NCBI GenBank assembly: GCA_003136475.1
Contig: PLEQ01000315.1
Coordinates: 1 to 5,139 of the forward strand
From: Deltaproteobacteria bacterium
Lineage (GTDB): Bacteria > Bdellovibrionota_B > Oligoflexia > Oligoflexales > Bog-1112
Length of the DNA: 5,139 bases
Reading direction: 5' to 3'
In this document: piece after piece, positions 1 to 5,139 of the stretch
How positions within the stretch are numbered: position 1 is the first letter of the stretch
Layout of the letters: the number at the start of each line of letters is the position of its first letter
The notes under the pieces: generated by a model
Seen by the model: only the letters and a program-made list of their open reading frames with translations
What the model was told of the DNA's origin: nothing
Database searches by the model: none
Made by a program: the position numbers and the translations under genes

Positions 1-1441
1 GTATATACTTGGACTGGTAGGGGAGTTTCACATCCTTGTTATAATACAAATCACTGACCCCAATTCCTGGAGTGATACTTGCCATATGGTAAAAAACAAA
101 GGGTGAATTCATAGTAAGCAAAGTATTACACCAGGGATTTGCACCTTTATTGTATACTAACTTACCTTCTATAGCTTTTTTAAATTCGTCAATTTGGGTT
201 CTGTCTGGGTTATAGCTAATGCTTCGAACTCCTCGAAAAAACTCGAGATATTGTGGTGCAAAGAAAAGATTAGCAAGAATAACAGCGGCTACAATTCCTA
301 AAGCAAACCGCCCACTTAAAGCAATCATAAGCAAAAGCGACAAGAGCAAGGGCCCGGACCACACTCTAAAGTCTCTGTAGTCCCCAATGCAATATAGGGA
401 GATCGTGCATAACACTACCAAGGCAAGGTTTGTGATGTGAAGTAGCCATGGTTTATTCTCGGCTGCGGTTAAACACATTCTTCGGGAAAAGCAATTGAAG
501 AGTAAAATTAGCGAAGACACCACAATAATGAAAAGTATTTCCATTCTCTGAGGGAAGCCGACAGGGTCAAGCCCGGTGGCAAAGTATCGTTTGATATTAT
601 CTGCAGCGTATTGAATGAACTCATTAACGCTTGCCTGGCCTGTCAATACTTTTATAAAGTAAATCAATTGATGGGGATACGGAGCACCAAGGACTTTGAA
701 AACTGTAAAAGCCAACATAATAAAAGCGAACACTGTAAACGTGCGTATAAGAACACTAAGCTTGCCTTGAGGCGGCCAACATAAGAAGACAGCTGGAAAG
801 TATAGGACACTCCACGATGGTCTCACGCAGGCAGCGTAAGAAAGAAGAATAAGGGTGACCCATTTTACATGCTTTTGACCAGATCTTGCCGGCGAGAGAA
901 TTAAGAAAAAGCAAGCTGCCAGCAGAATGCCAATCGTGAGGTGCAGGCCCTCCTGCATATTGACAGGAATCATGACAATAAGTGGCCAAAAACAGATCAG
1001 CAAGAGACTTAAAAATAGAATCTGTACTCTGCCTGGTTTTGTAACCCCTATGAAAATTAATAGTGAACTCGTACATAAAAATAAGTTGACGAGTACACCT
1101 GAGTAGGGTTTCCATTCACCCCAAAGCGAAGCAATGATCGCATAGGTCATCGGCATTAGTGGGCCATGAGCCCCATAGTGAATGAAAGAAAGGGGCGGTT
1201 TTACCTCGTCGATAGAAAAATAACCTCCTTGAAAGCCCACATGACTATAGGTTAAGGAACTTAACCAGTAAACCATTTCATCATCATGGAAGGGGAAGAA
1301 ATCGAAGAAGCTTTTTTTAAAAAAGATATGAAGTAAAGTTTGAGCAATAATCGCAGGAATCGCTGCTACGAGTAATGCAATGAGGACTTTTACGATTTTG
1401 CTTGCATTTTTCCTTTCAGTTTCTTCTCGCACAAAAGGCAT
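1..1441 (-). CDS. Polytopic membrane protein, probable GT-C-fold glycosyltransferase (3' end off the left edge)
   Basis: This is an open frame of 480 codons plus one base with no stop; it reads off the window edge, so the C-terminus is missing. The protein begins MPFVREETERKNASK. A first membrane segment spans about residues 16-40 and is followed by an external loop with FHDDEMVYW (51-59) and a KPPL / HGPLMP stretch (81-97). About nine more hydrophobic segments lie near 113-133, 139-160, 163-183, 193-222, 228-250, 301-317, 337-353, 362-377 and 379-395. A DYRDFR motif (354-359) precedes the last helices, and a soluble tail starts near 408. An acidic D-D-E cluster after helix 1 is typical of GT-C enzymes (PMT/ArnT-like), which use polyprenyl-phosphate sugars at the outer face of the inner membrane. 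GT-C membership is therefore inferred; donor and acceptor are unknown. The start is the first ATG after an in-frame upstream stop and has an AAGGA 10 bases before it. The gene diverges from the aminotransferase gene. Confidence 0.85.
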   Translation of the reverse strand, partial: MPFVREETERKNASKIVKVLIALLVAAIPAIIAQTLLHIFFKKSFFDFFPFHDDEMVYWLSSLTYSHVGFQGGYFSIDEVKPPLSFIHYGAHGPLMPMTYAIIASLWGEWKPYSGVLVNLFLCTSSLLIFIGVTKPGRVQILFLSLLLICFWPLIVMIPVNMQEGLHLTIGILLAACFFLILSPARSGQKHVKWVTLILLSYAACVRPSWSVLYFPAVFLCWPPQGKLSVLIRTFTVFAFIMLAFTVFKVLGAPYPHQLIYFIKVLTGQASVNEFIQYAADNIKRYFATGLDPVGFPQRMEILFIIVVSSLILLFNCFSRRMCLTAAENKPWLLHITNLALVVLCTISLYCIGDYRDFRVWSGPLLLSLLLMIALSGRFALGIVAAVILANLFFAPQYLEFFRGVRSISYNPDRTQIDEFKKAIEGKLVYNKGANPWCNTLLTMNSPFVFYHMASITPGIGVSDLYYNKDVKLPYQSKYI

Positions 1442-1451
1442 AAATCTCTTT

Positions 1452-1456
1452 TCCTT
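1452..1456 (-). promoter_or_regulatory. Ribosome binding site of the leftward membrane protein gene
   Basis: AAGGA on the minus strand lies 10 bases upstream of the ATG at 1441. Another ATG just upstream of it is in a different frame, and the next in-frame codons reach a TGA without an ATG, so this site supports the chosen start. The spacing is slightly long. Confidence 0.5.
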
Positions 1457-1542
1457 GCATAATTCGATTGTTCTGTTGGCATTCGATCATGTCACTCTAT
1501 CGATTGCAAGTAATTTCTATTGAAAAGAGTCTTGCTATTCTA

Positions 1543-1573
1543 TTTATACGATAGCTTGTTAATGGCTACCCAA
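1543..1573 (-). promoter_or_regulatory. Weak candidate promoter for the leftward membrane protein gene
   Basis: On the minus strand, TTGGGT (1568-1573) could be a -35 box and TATAAA (1543-1548) a -10 box, with a 19-base spacer. The -10 is good (5 of 6 to consensus). The -35 is poor (3 of 6) and the spacer is long, so this is only a suggestion. It would give a leader of roughly 95 bases. Confidence 0.2.
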
Positions 1574-1636
1574 AAATAGCATGCCGACGAGTGTTGAGTT
1601 ATTCCATCATCCACAGCGGACGATTGTGCCCTCGTC

Positions 1637-1669
1637 GACTAGACTTATGAAAGTGCTTCCTATCTAGTC
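1637..1669. repeat. Inverted repeat GACTAGA / TCTAGTC
   Basis: Two perfect 7-base arms (1637-1643 and 1663-1669) flank a 19-base centre. The dyad abuts a second one, CGACGAG (1585-1591) with CTCGTCG (1631-1637), with which it shares base 1637. They could form consecutive stem-loops in RNA or an operator in DNA. Arms of this length are expected about once by chance in a region this size, so confidence in a function is low. Confidence 0.25.
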
Positions 1670-1742
1670 TTAATTTCTGCTGAAAGAGAACCGTGTCGTT
1701 CGTTTTTTCTAATGGTTTTCAATCAAAAATGTCACCCACATA

Positions 1743-1772
1743 TTGACCGTTAAAAAAAAGAGTTGCTATTTT
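1743..1772 (+). promoter_or_regulatory. Candidate sigma-70-type promoter for the aminotransferase operon
   Basis: TTGACC (1743-1748, 5 of 6 to the -35 consensus) is separated by 18 bases, including an A8 run, from TATTTT (1767-1772, 4 of 6 to the -10 consensus). Transcription would start near 1780, giving a leader of about 55 bases before the ATG at 1835. It is the best plus-strand match I see near this gene. Confidence 0.35.
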
Positions 1773-1812
1773 AAGGGTTTGAATCGAATCTTAATTGAGC
1801 GGCAGACATAGC

Positions 1813-1826
1813 ACTTTCTTGAAAGT
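1813..1826. repeat. Short palindrome just upstream of the aminotransferase start
   Basis: ACTTTC and GAAAGT are complementary arms around a TT centre, ending 8 bases before the ATG at 1835. As RNA it could form only a weak stem of about five pairs with a CTTG loop, next to the purine-rich AGAAAG (1827-1832) that is the only plausible ribosome binding site. It may be an operator or translation control element, or chance. Confidence 0.2.
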
Positions 1827-1834
1827 AGAAAGAT

Positions 1835-3007
1835 ATGAGCACAGAGTCTCGAGATTCATTTTTGGTTTTTGGCTCACCTCGGATTGAAAATGAAGAAATT
1901 GACCAAGTCGTCGAAGTGATGCGGTCGGGTTGGCTAGGTACCGGACAGCGTACCAGGACCTTTGAAGAGAAGTTCGCAGAATATAAGGGGGTTCATAATG
2001 CAGTCGCGCTTAACTCTTGTACTGCTGCGTTGCACCTTGCCTGTTTAGCTTTGAATCTGCAACCTGGTGATGAAGTCGTCACGAGCGCGTTGACGTTTTG
2101 CGCGACGGTTAATGCTATCATTCATGCCGGCGCTTCTCCCGTTCTTGTCGATATCGATCCGACGACGATGAACATTGATCCTAAGCTAGTCGAAGAAAAA
2201 ATAACATCACGAACACGTGCCCTCCTCCCTGTTCACTTTGCTGGACGATCCTGCGAGATGGATGAACTCTGTAATTTGGCCGAAAAGTATAATCTGACGA
2301 TAATCGAAGATTGTGCTCACGCGATCGAAACAAAGTACAAGGGAAAAAGTGCTGGAACCTTCGGTAATTTCGGGTGTTTTAGTTTTTACTCAACAAAAAA
2401 TATAGCCACCGGCGAAGGCGGTATGATCCTCATTGCTGACGCTGACAAGGCAGCGCGAGTGCGAAGGTTATCTTTGCACGGTATGAGTCGGGACGCCTGG
2501 CAAAGGTTTGGTTCCTCGGGTTATAAGCATTACGATGTACTTGAAGCCGGCTTCAAGTACAATATGATGGATCTACAGGCAGCTATTGGTTTGCAGCAAT
2601 TGCTAAAGGTCAACGCCTTTCACAAGCGACGCGAACAAGTTTGGCATCGCTATAACGAAGCATTTTCCTCGCTTCCTGTTGTTTGTCCCTCTGAACCGGC
2701 GCGCGACACAGTCCATGGTTATCACCTTTATACGATTCTCGTTGATGAACAGGTGACGAGGATTTCACGCGACAATTTTCTTGAGGAAATGACCCGGGAG
2801 AAAATCGGAGTTGGAGTTCACTATAGGAGTTTGCCAGAGCATACGTACTATCAGCAGCAATACGCCTGGAAGCCTGAAGACTATCCTGTTGCTTTTTCTA
2901 TTGGGAAAACAACTGTCAGTCTTCCTCTGTCAGCGAAGCTTTCAGATCAGGATGTAGAAGATGTCATTGGGGCTGTAAGACGAGTTTTGCTCAAAACTAT
3001 TTCTTAG
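1835..3007 (+). CDS. DegT/DnrJ/EryC1/StrS-family sugar-nucleotide aminotransferase (ArnB/WecE-like)
   Basis: This complete 390-residue protein has the usual length for the family. These PLP enzymes move an amino group, normally from glutamate, onto a keto group of a nucleotide-linked sugar in the cytoplasm. Visible hallmarks are SGWLGTG near the N-terminus (31-37), the phosphate-binding NSCTAALHL (60-68), the GDEVVTSALTF block (78-88), PVHFAG (132-137), EDCAHA (158-163) with Asp159 for the pyridine nitrogen, and SFYSTKNIATGEGG (183-196) with Schiff-base Lys188. DAW (220-222) and GFKYNMMDLQAAIG (239-252) also match ArnB-like members, and HYRSLPEH (329-336) belongs to the C-terminal domain. No catalytic residue seems lost. 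The nearest pattern I recognise is ArnB (4-keto sugar amination), but family members also act at C3 and on dTDP-, UDP- or GDP-sugars, so the substrate is not assigned. The start has only a weak AGAAAG upstream. A membrane protein gene follows after 6 bases, and rmlA nearby makes a dTDP-sugar substrate plausible. Confidence 0.95.
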   Translation: MSTESRDSFLVFGSPRIENEEIDQVVEVMRSGWLGTGQRTRTFEEKFAEYKGVHNAVALNSCTAALHLACLALNLQPGDEVVTSALTFCATVNAIIHAGASPVLVDIDPTTMNIDPKLVEEKITSRTRALLPVHFAGRSCEMDELCNLAEKYNLTIIEDCAHAIETKYKGKSAGTFGNFGCFSFYSTKNIATGEGGMILIADADKAARVRRLSLHGMSRDAWQRFGSSGYKHYDVLEAGFKYNMMDLQAAIGLQQLLKVNAFHKRREQVWHRYNEAFSSLPVVCPSEPARDTVHGYHLYTILVDEQVTRISRDNFLEEMTREKIGVGVHYRSLPEHTYYQQQYAWKPEDYPVAFSIGKTTVSLPLSAKLSDQDVEDVIGAVRRVLLKTIS

Positions 3008-3008
3008 G
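3005..3008 (+). promoter_or_regulatory. Shine-Dalgarno overlapping the upstream stop codon
   Basis: The aminotransferase TAG stop (3005-3007) continues into G3008, forming AGG (3006-3008) five bases before the ATG at 3014. This short match is the only one for the next gene. Its overlap with the stop codon suggests that ribosomes ending the aminotransferase re-initiate on the membrane protein gene (translational coupling). Confidence 0.4.
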
Positions 3009-3013
3009 TACAT

Positions 3014-4636
3014 ATGTTTGCTAAAATCGATTCACATGTCAAGTTTACCTGGCTTTTTCTTTTCTTAGGTTTGGGAATTGTTTTTATTCCCTATATTTTT
3101 CTTTTGAATCCCATGTGGGATTCATGGATCTATTTCTTTCAAGTGAAAGAACATCATTTCAGGACTCTCTTGGCAATGGCCAAAGATATCCAACACGTCT
3201 TCTATCCGATAGTATTAACCTTCTTTGGGTCTTTTCCAGGAGTCATGGGGTTTCGGATCGGAGTTATTTTTTTTGGGATGGGATCCGGCATTCTATTCTA
3301 TTTACTTTTAAAAGTTGGTTTTCGAATGGAGAGGACAACAGCGGCGCTTATTAGTGTTTTTTCATCTATTTTGCCTTTTAATCTTGTTCATTTCGAACTC
3401 CTGCTAGCCTATTTTTCGCTTTTTTGTTTTTTTATAGCACTTTGGATAATAGCCAAAAATCTGGGCGCTGATCGACTGAAGTTGACTCTCAAAACTAAGT
3501 CTCTTTTATATTTCCTTTTTTTTGCTGCCTTTTACAATGGCTCGCTTCTGTTTTTCTACGCCATTTTTCCGTTACTCGTAGCCTTTAATCTTTTTAGAAT
3601 AGCCAAACATGATGGTGCTAGCTACTTTCGCACTTGGATTCACTACTTAAAATTCAACTGGGAGATGTTTCTTCTCCCCATTTTCTTCTGGATTCTACGG
3701 AGGACGGTTTTTCCGTCTTATTTAGGGTATCAAGACCCAAGCTTTGACATTCCCAAGCTTTTTTCCATCCTGCATGCACCTATCGACTATTTTTGGCGAT
3801 TGTATGATGTCTTAATGCAATTTGATTTTAGGAATTGGTGGTTCTATGTTTTTCTAAGCGGAGCTCTGGTTCTTTTGTACAAAAGTGGCTATCTTAATCA
3901 GGCGCGCAGCTTTTACCAGAAACTTTTATTTATATTGGTCGGATTTATTTTTCTTTATTTAGGAATTGCGCCTTATATTTTGGTCAATAAGACCATTGCT
4001 TTTACAGACTGGGGAAGCCGTGACCATATGATTGTTGGGTATGGCTGTGCCATGATTATTGTTGGGGCCATCCAGATCTTTTTTGGACATTTTGCGGGAA
4101 GGATGATCAGTCTGTTCGTCGCATCAGCATTCATTGCTCAATTGACTTGCTTTTGGCTGGATAATATTCAAGGTTGGATCGTCGATGACTTGAAGCAGCT
4201 CTCTTTGATTTATAATTTGCGCCAAGACTCAGACGCCAAGATTTCAACGATCATTATTTTTGATGATCAAGCAACACGTTATGCACACTTAAGCCGGGAA
4301 ACGCGATTTTATGAATATTCAGGACTCCTTAAAACAGCATTCGGCGAAGAGGCAAGACTAGGTTTCTCTAGCCATGATGAAGTCGGGAAAGCGTACATTA
4401 AGAAATTTCAAGAGAAGAGTTTAGGAAATTCCGAAGCTCAGACCTTTCTTATTTCCGGATTCAAAGGCTGTGGCAGGGAAGTCGTATTGAATGTCGAAAT
4501 CGGATGGTATCATTTAAGTGAGTTTGTCACGGGCTATCTGCTTAGACGTCACGAATGGGATGCGGATTTTCGTGAACGTCTTCGTAAGGGGCTCAAGGTT
4601 TACGGAACAAAAGCTGCAGAAATAAAATGTACATAA
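3014..4636 (+). CDS. Polytopic membrane protein with soluble C-terminal domain, possibly a GT-C-like glycosyltransferase
   Basis: This is a complete 540-residue protein that I do not recognise as a named family. It has a short N-terminus and then hydrophobic segments near residues 11-31, 62-76, 80-100, 108-122, 127-147, 163-194 (one or two), 217-228, 274-289, 303-324, 337-357 and 364-380. The loop after helix 1 holds MWDSWIYFF (34-42), where an Asp sits as in GT-C enzymes. TDWGSRDH (331-338) precedes the last two helices. Residues 381-540 look soluble, starting with a hydrophobic strand and DD (STIIIFDD, 411-418), then RFYEYSGLLKTAFG (431-444) and charged helices. A role in glycan transfer or modification at the inner membrane is inferred from topology and neighbours only; a flippase or polymerase is less likely but not excluded. 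It starts 6 bases after the aminotransferase stop, so the two probably form an operon. The coding strand is markedly T-rich (many Phe codons) with several T7-T8 runs. Confidence 0.85.
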   Translation: MFAKIDSHVKFTWLFLFLGLGIVFIPYIFLLNPMWDSWIYFFQVKEHHFRTLLAMAKDIQHVFYPIVLTFFGSFPGVMGFRIGVIFFGMGSGILFYLLLKVGFRMERTTAALISVFSSILPFNLVHFELLLAYFSLFCFFIALWIIAKNLGADRLKLTLKTKSLLYFLFFAAFYNGSLLFFYAIFPLLVAFNLFRIAKHDGASYFRTWIHYLKFNWEMFLLPIFFWILRRTVFPSYLGYQDPSFDIPKLFSILHAPIDYFWRLYDVLMQFDFRNWWFYVFLSGALVLLYKSGYLNQARSFYQKLLFILVGFIFLYLGIAPYILVNKTIAFTDWGSRDHMIVGYGCAMIIVGAIQIFFGHFAGRMISLFVASAFIAQLTCFWLDNIQGWIVDDLKQLSLIYNLRQDSDAKISTIIIFDDQATRYAHLSRETRFYEYSGLLKTAFGEEARLGFSSHDEVGKAYIKKFQEKSLGNSEAQTFLISGFKGCGREVVLNVEIGWYHLSEFVTGYLLRRHEWDADFRERLRKGLKVYGTKAAEIKCT

Positions 4637-4647
4637 GATTCAATCCG

Positions 4648-4667
4648 AAAATATTCTTCAATATTTT
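4648..4667. terminator. Possible bidirectional terminator between convergent genes
   Basis: AAAATATT (4648-4655) and AATATTTT (4660-4667) form a perfect 8-pair stem with a CTTC loop. It lies in the 36-base gap between two convergent genes, and its symmetry places a short T tract on the 3' side in either direction. The stem has no G-C pairs, so it would be weaker than a classic intrinsic terminator. Confidence 0.45.
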
Positions 4668-4672
4668 GTAGG

Positions 4673-5139
4673 CTATTTGAAAAGTTCATCATTGTTATAT
4701 CGGTTCACATCGAGGAACATTTCTCTTTCGATGATACCTCGTAAGTACTCTCCGTACTGATTTTTGCCGTACCGCTGAGCAAGGCGGAGCAAGTTTTCCG
4801 TTTGGATGTAATTCATCCGCCAGGCGATTTCTTCGGGGCAGCAGACCTTAAGGCCTTGCCGATTCTCAACGGCTTCGATGAAGCCCGAGGCATCAGCTAG
4901 AGATTCATGAGTTCCCGCATCTAGCCAAACTGTACCGCGACCTAGGATCTCAACGCGCAGTCGTTTCTGACGCAAATAGACTAAATTCACATCAGTAATT
5001 TCCAATTCGCCGCGAGCCGAAGGTTTAATCAATCGCGCAATTTCGATAACATCATTGTCGTAGAAATAGAGCCCGGTTAGAGCGAAGTTAGATTTGGGTT
5101 CTAAGGGTTTTTCTTCAATGCTTGAAGGCATTCCTCGCT
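4673..5139 (-). CDS. rmlA: Glucose-1-phosphate thymidylyltransferase, C-terminal part (5' end off the right edge)
   Basis: RmlA (RfbA) joins dTTP and glucose-1-phosphate to give dTDP-glucose and pyrophosphate, the first step to dTDP-rhamnose and other dTDP-deoxysugars, in the cytoplasm. The visible 155 residues are the C-terminal half of a protein usually about 290 long. The frame stays open to the edge (R-G before MPSS), so the Met at 5131 is internal. Counting from that Met, diagnostic blocks are EEKPLEPKSN (6-15, sugar-phosphate binding), TGLYFYDN (19-26), KPSARGELEITDVN (36-49), GRGTVWLDAGTHESL (64-78) with metal-binding Asp71, and RQGLKVCCPEEIAW (91-104). Then comes KNQYGEYL (123-130), where many relatives end soon after; here about 20 more residues follow, finishing NNDELFK. 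The gene converges on the membrane protein gene. Other rml genes may lie beyond the right edge but cannot be seen. Confidence 0.95.
   Translation of the reverse strand, partial: RGMPSSIEEKPLEPKSNFALTGLYFYDNDVIEIARLIKPSARGELEITDVNLVYLRQKRLRVEILGRGTVWLDAGTHESLADASGFIEAVENRQGLKVCCPEEIAWRMNYIQTENLLRLAQRYGKNQYGEYLRGIIEREMFLDVNRYNNDELFK

Larger units (their letters stand above)
1442..1834. other. Divergent intergenic region (393 bases) without a convincing gene
   Basis: This AT-rich spacer separates the leftward membrane protein gene from the rightward aminotransferase gene and must hold the promoters for both. Short ATG-initiated frames of 21 codons (1489-1554) and 28 codons (1581-1667) exist on the plus strand but lack Shine-Dalgarno sites. 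Several short dyads are present: CGACGAG/CTCGTCG, GACTAGA/TCTAGTC and ACTTTC/GAAAGT. I see no tRNA, no JUMPstart/ops element (GGCGGTAG core), no CRISPR-like repeats and no insertion-sequence ends. Confidence 0.6.

Noticed and set aside
756..1115. 119-codon minus-strand open frame
   Set aside because: It lies wholly inside the 480-codon membrane protein frame on the same strand in a different frame, has no family resemblance and no own ribosome binding site evident; it is a shadow.
1312..1324. Programmed frameshift site at the A-rich/T-rich run in the leftward gene
   Set aside because: The reading frame places codons as TTT AAA AAA AGC, which does not fit the X XXY YYZ slippery pattern, and the long frame continues without need of a shift.
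1489..1554. 21-codon small ORF (MSLYRLQVIS...) in the divergent spacer
   Set aside because: No Shine-Dalgarno site upstream and too short to judge by composition; nothing supports translation.
1581..1667. 28-codon small ORF (MPTSVELFHH...) in the divergent spacer
   Set aside because: No ribosome binding site before the ATG and it overlaps the dyads; likely chance.
3115..3354. 79-codon plus-strand open frame
   Set aside because: It is nested in the 540-residue membrane protein gene in another frame and its translation shows no recognisable features.
5129..5131. ATG as the start of rmlA
   Set aside because: The frame stays open upstream to the window edge and the residues around this Met match the middle of RmlA, just before the EEKP motif, so it is an internal Met and not a start.

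Overview
The window is part of a bacterial surface-polysaccharide locus (O-antigen, capsule or similar glycan), most likely from a Gram-negative bacterium. The gene types point to this: a dTDP-glucose synthase (rmlA), a sugar-nucleotide aminotransferase of the DegT/DnrJ/EryC1/StrS family, and two large polytopic membrane proteins, at least one with the look of a GT-C glycosyltransferase. Base composition is moderate to AT-rich, with T-rich membrane-protein genes. Nothing in the sequence fixes the genus.

Layout, left to right. (1) Positions 1-1441, minus strand: a large membrane protein gene whose 3' end lies off the left edge, with 480 codons visible and no stop. It has an HDDE-type motif in the first external loop, as GT-C enzymes do. 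(2) Positions 1442-1834: a 393-base divergent intergenic region with candidate promoters for both sides and several short dyads, but no convincing gene. (3) Positions 1835-3007, plus strand: a complete PLP-dependent sugar aminotransferase with catalytic Lys188. (4) Positions 3014-4636, plus strand: a 540-residue membrane protein starting 6 bases after the aminotransferase stop, so probably co-transcribed and translationally coupled. It has about 11-12 membrane segments and a soluble C-terminal domain. (5) Positions 4637-4672: a short convergent spacer with a perfect AT-only stem-loop that may terminate transcription from both sides. (6) Positions 4673-5139, minus strand: the C-terminal half of rmlA, running off the right edge.

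How the genes may work together (inference): RmlA makes dTDP-glucose. A 4,6-dehydratase (RmlB, not in the window) would give a 4-keto-6-deoxy sugar, which an ArnB/WecE-like aminotransferase could convert to a dTDP-amino-dideoxy sugar. The membrane proteins would transfer or modify a lipid-linked glycan. The mixed gene orientation (minus, plus-plus, minus) differs from the single long operon common in O-antigen clusters and suggests a mosaic locus. I did not find a convincing novel system. The least understood element is the 540-residue membrane protein with its uncharacterised C-terminal domain.
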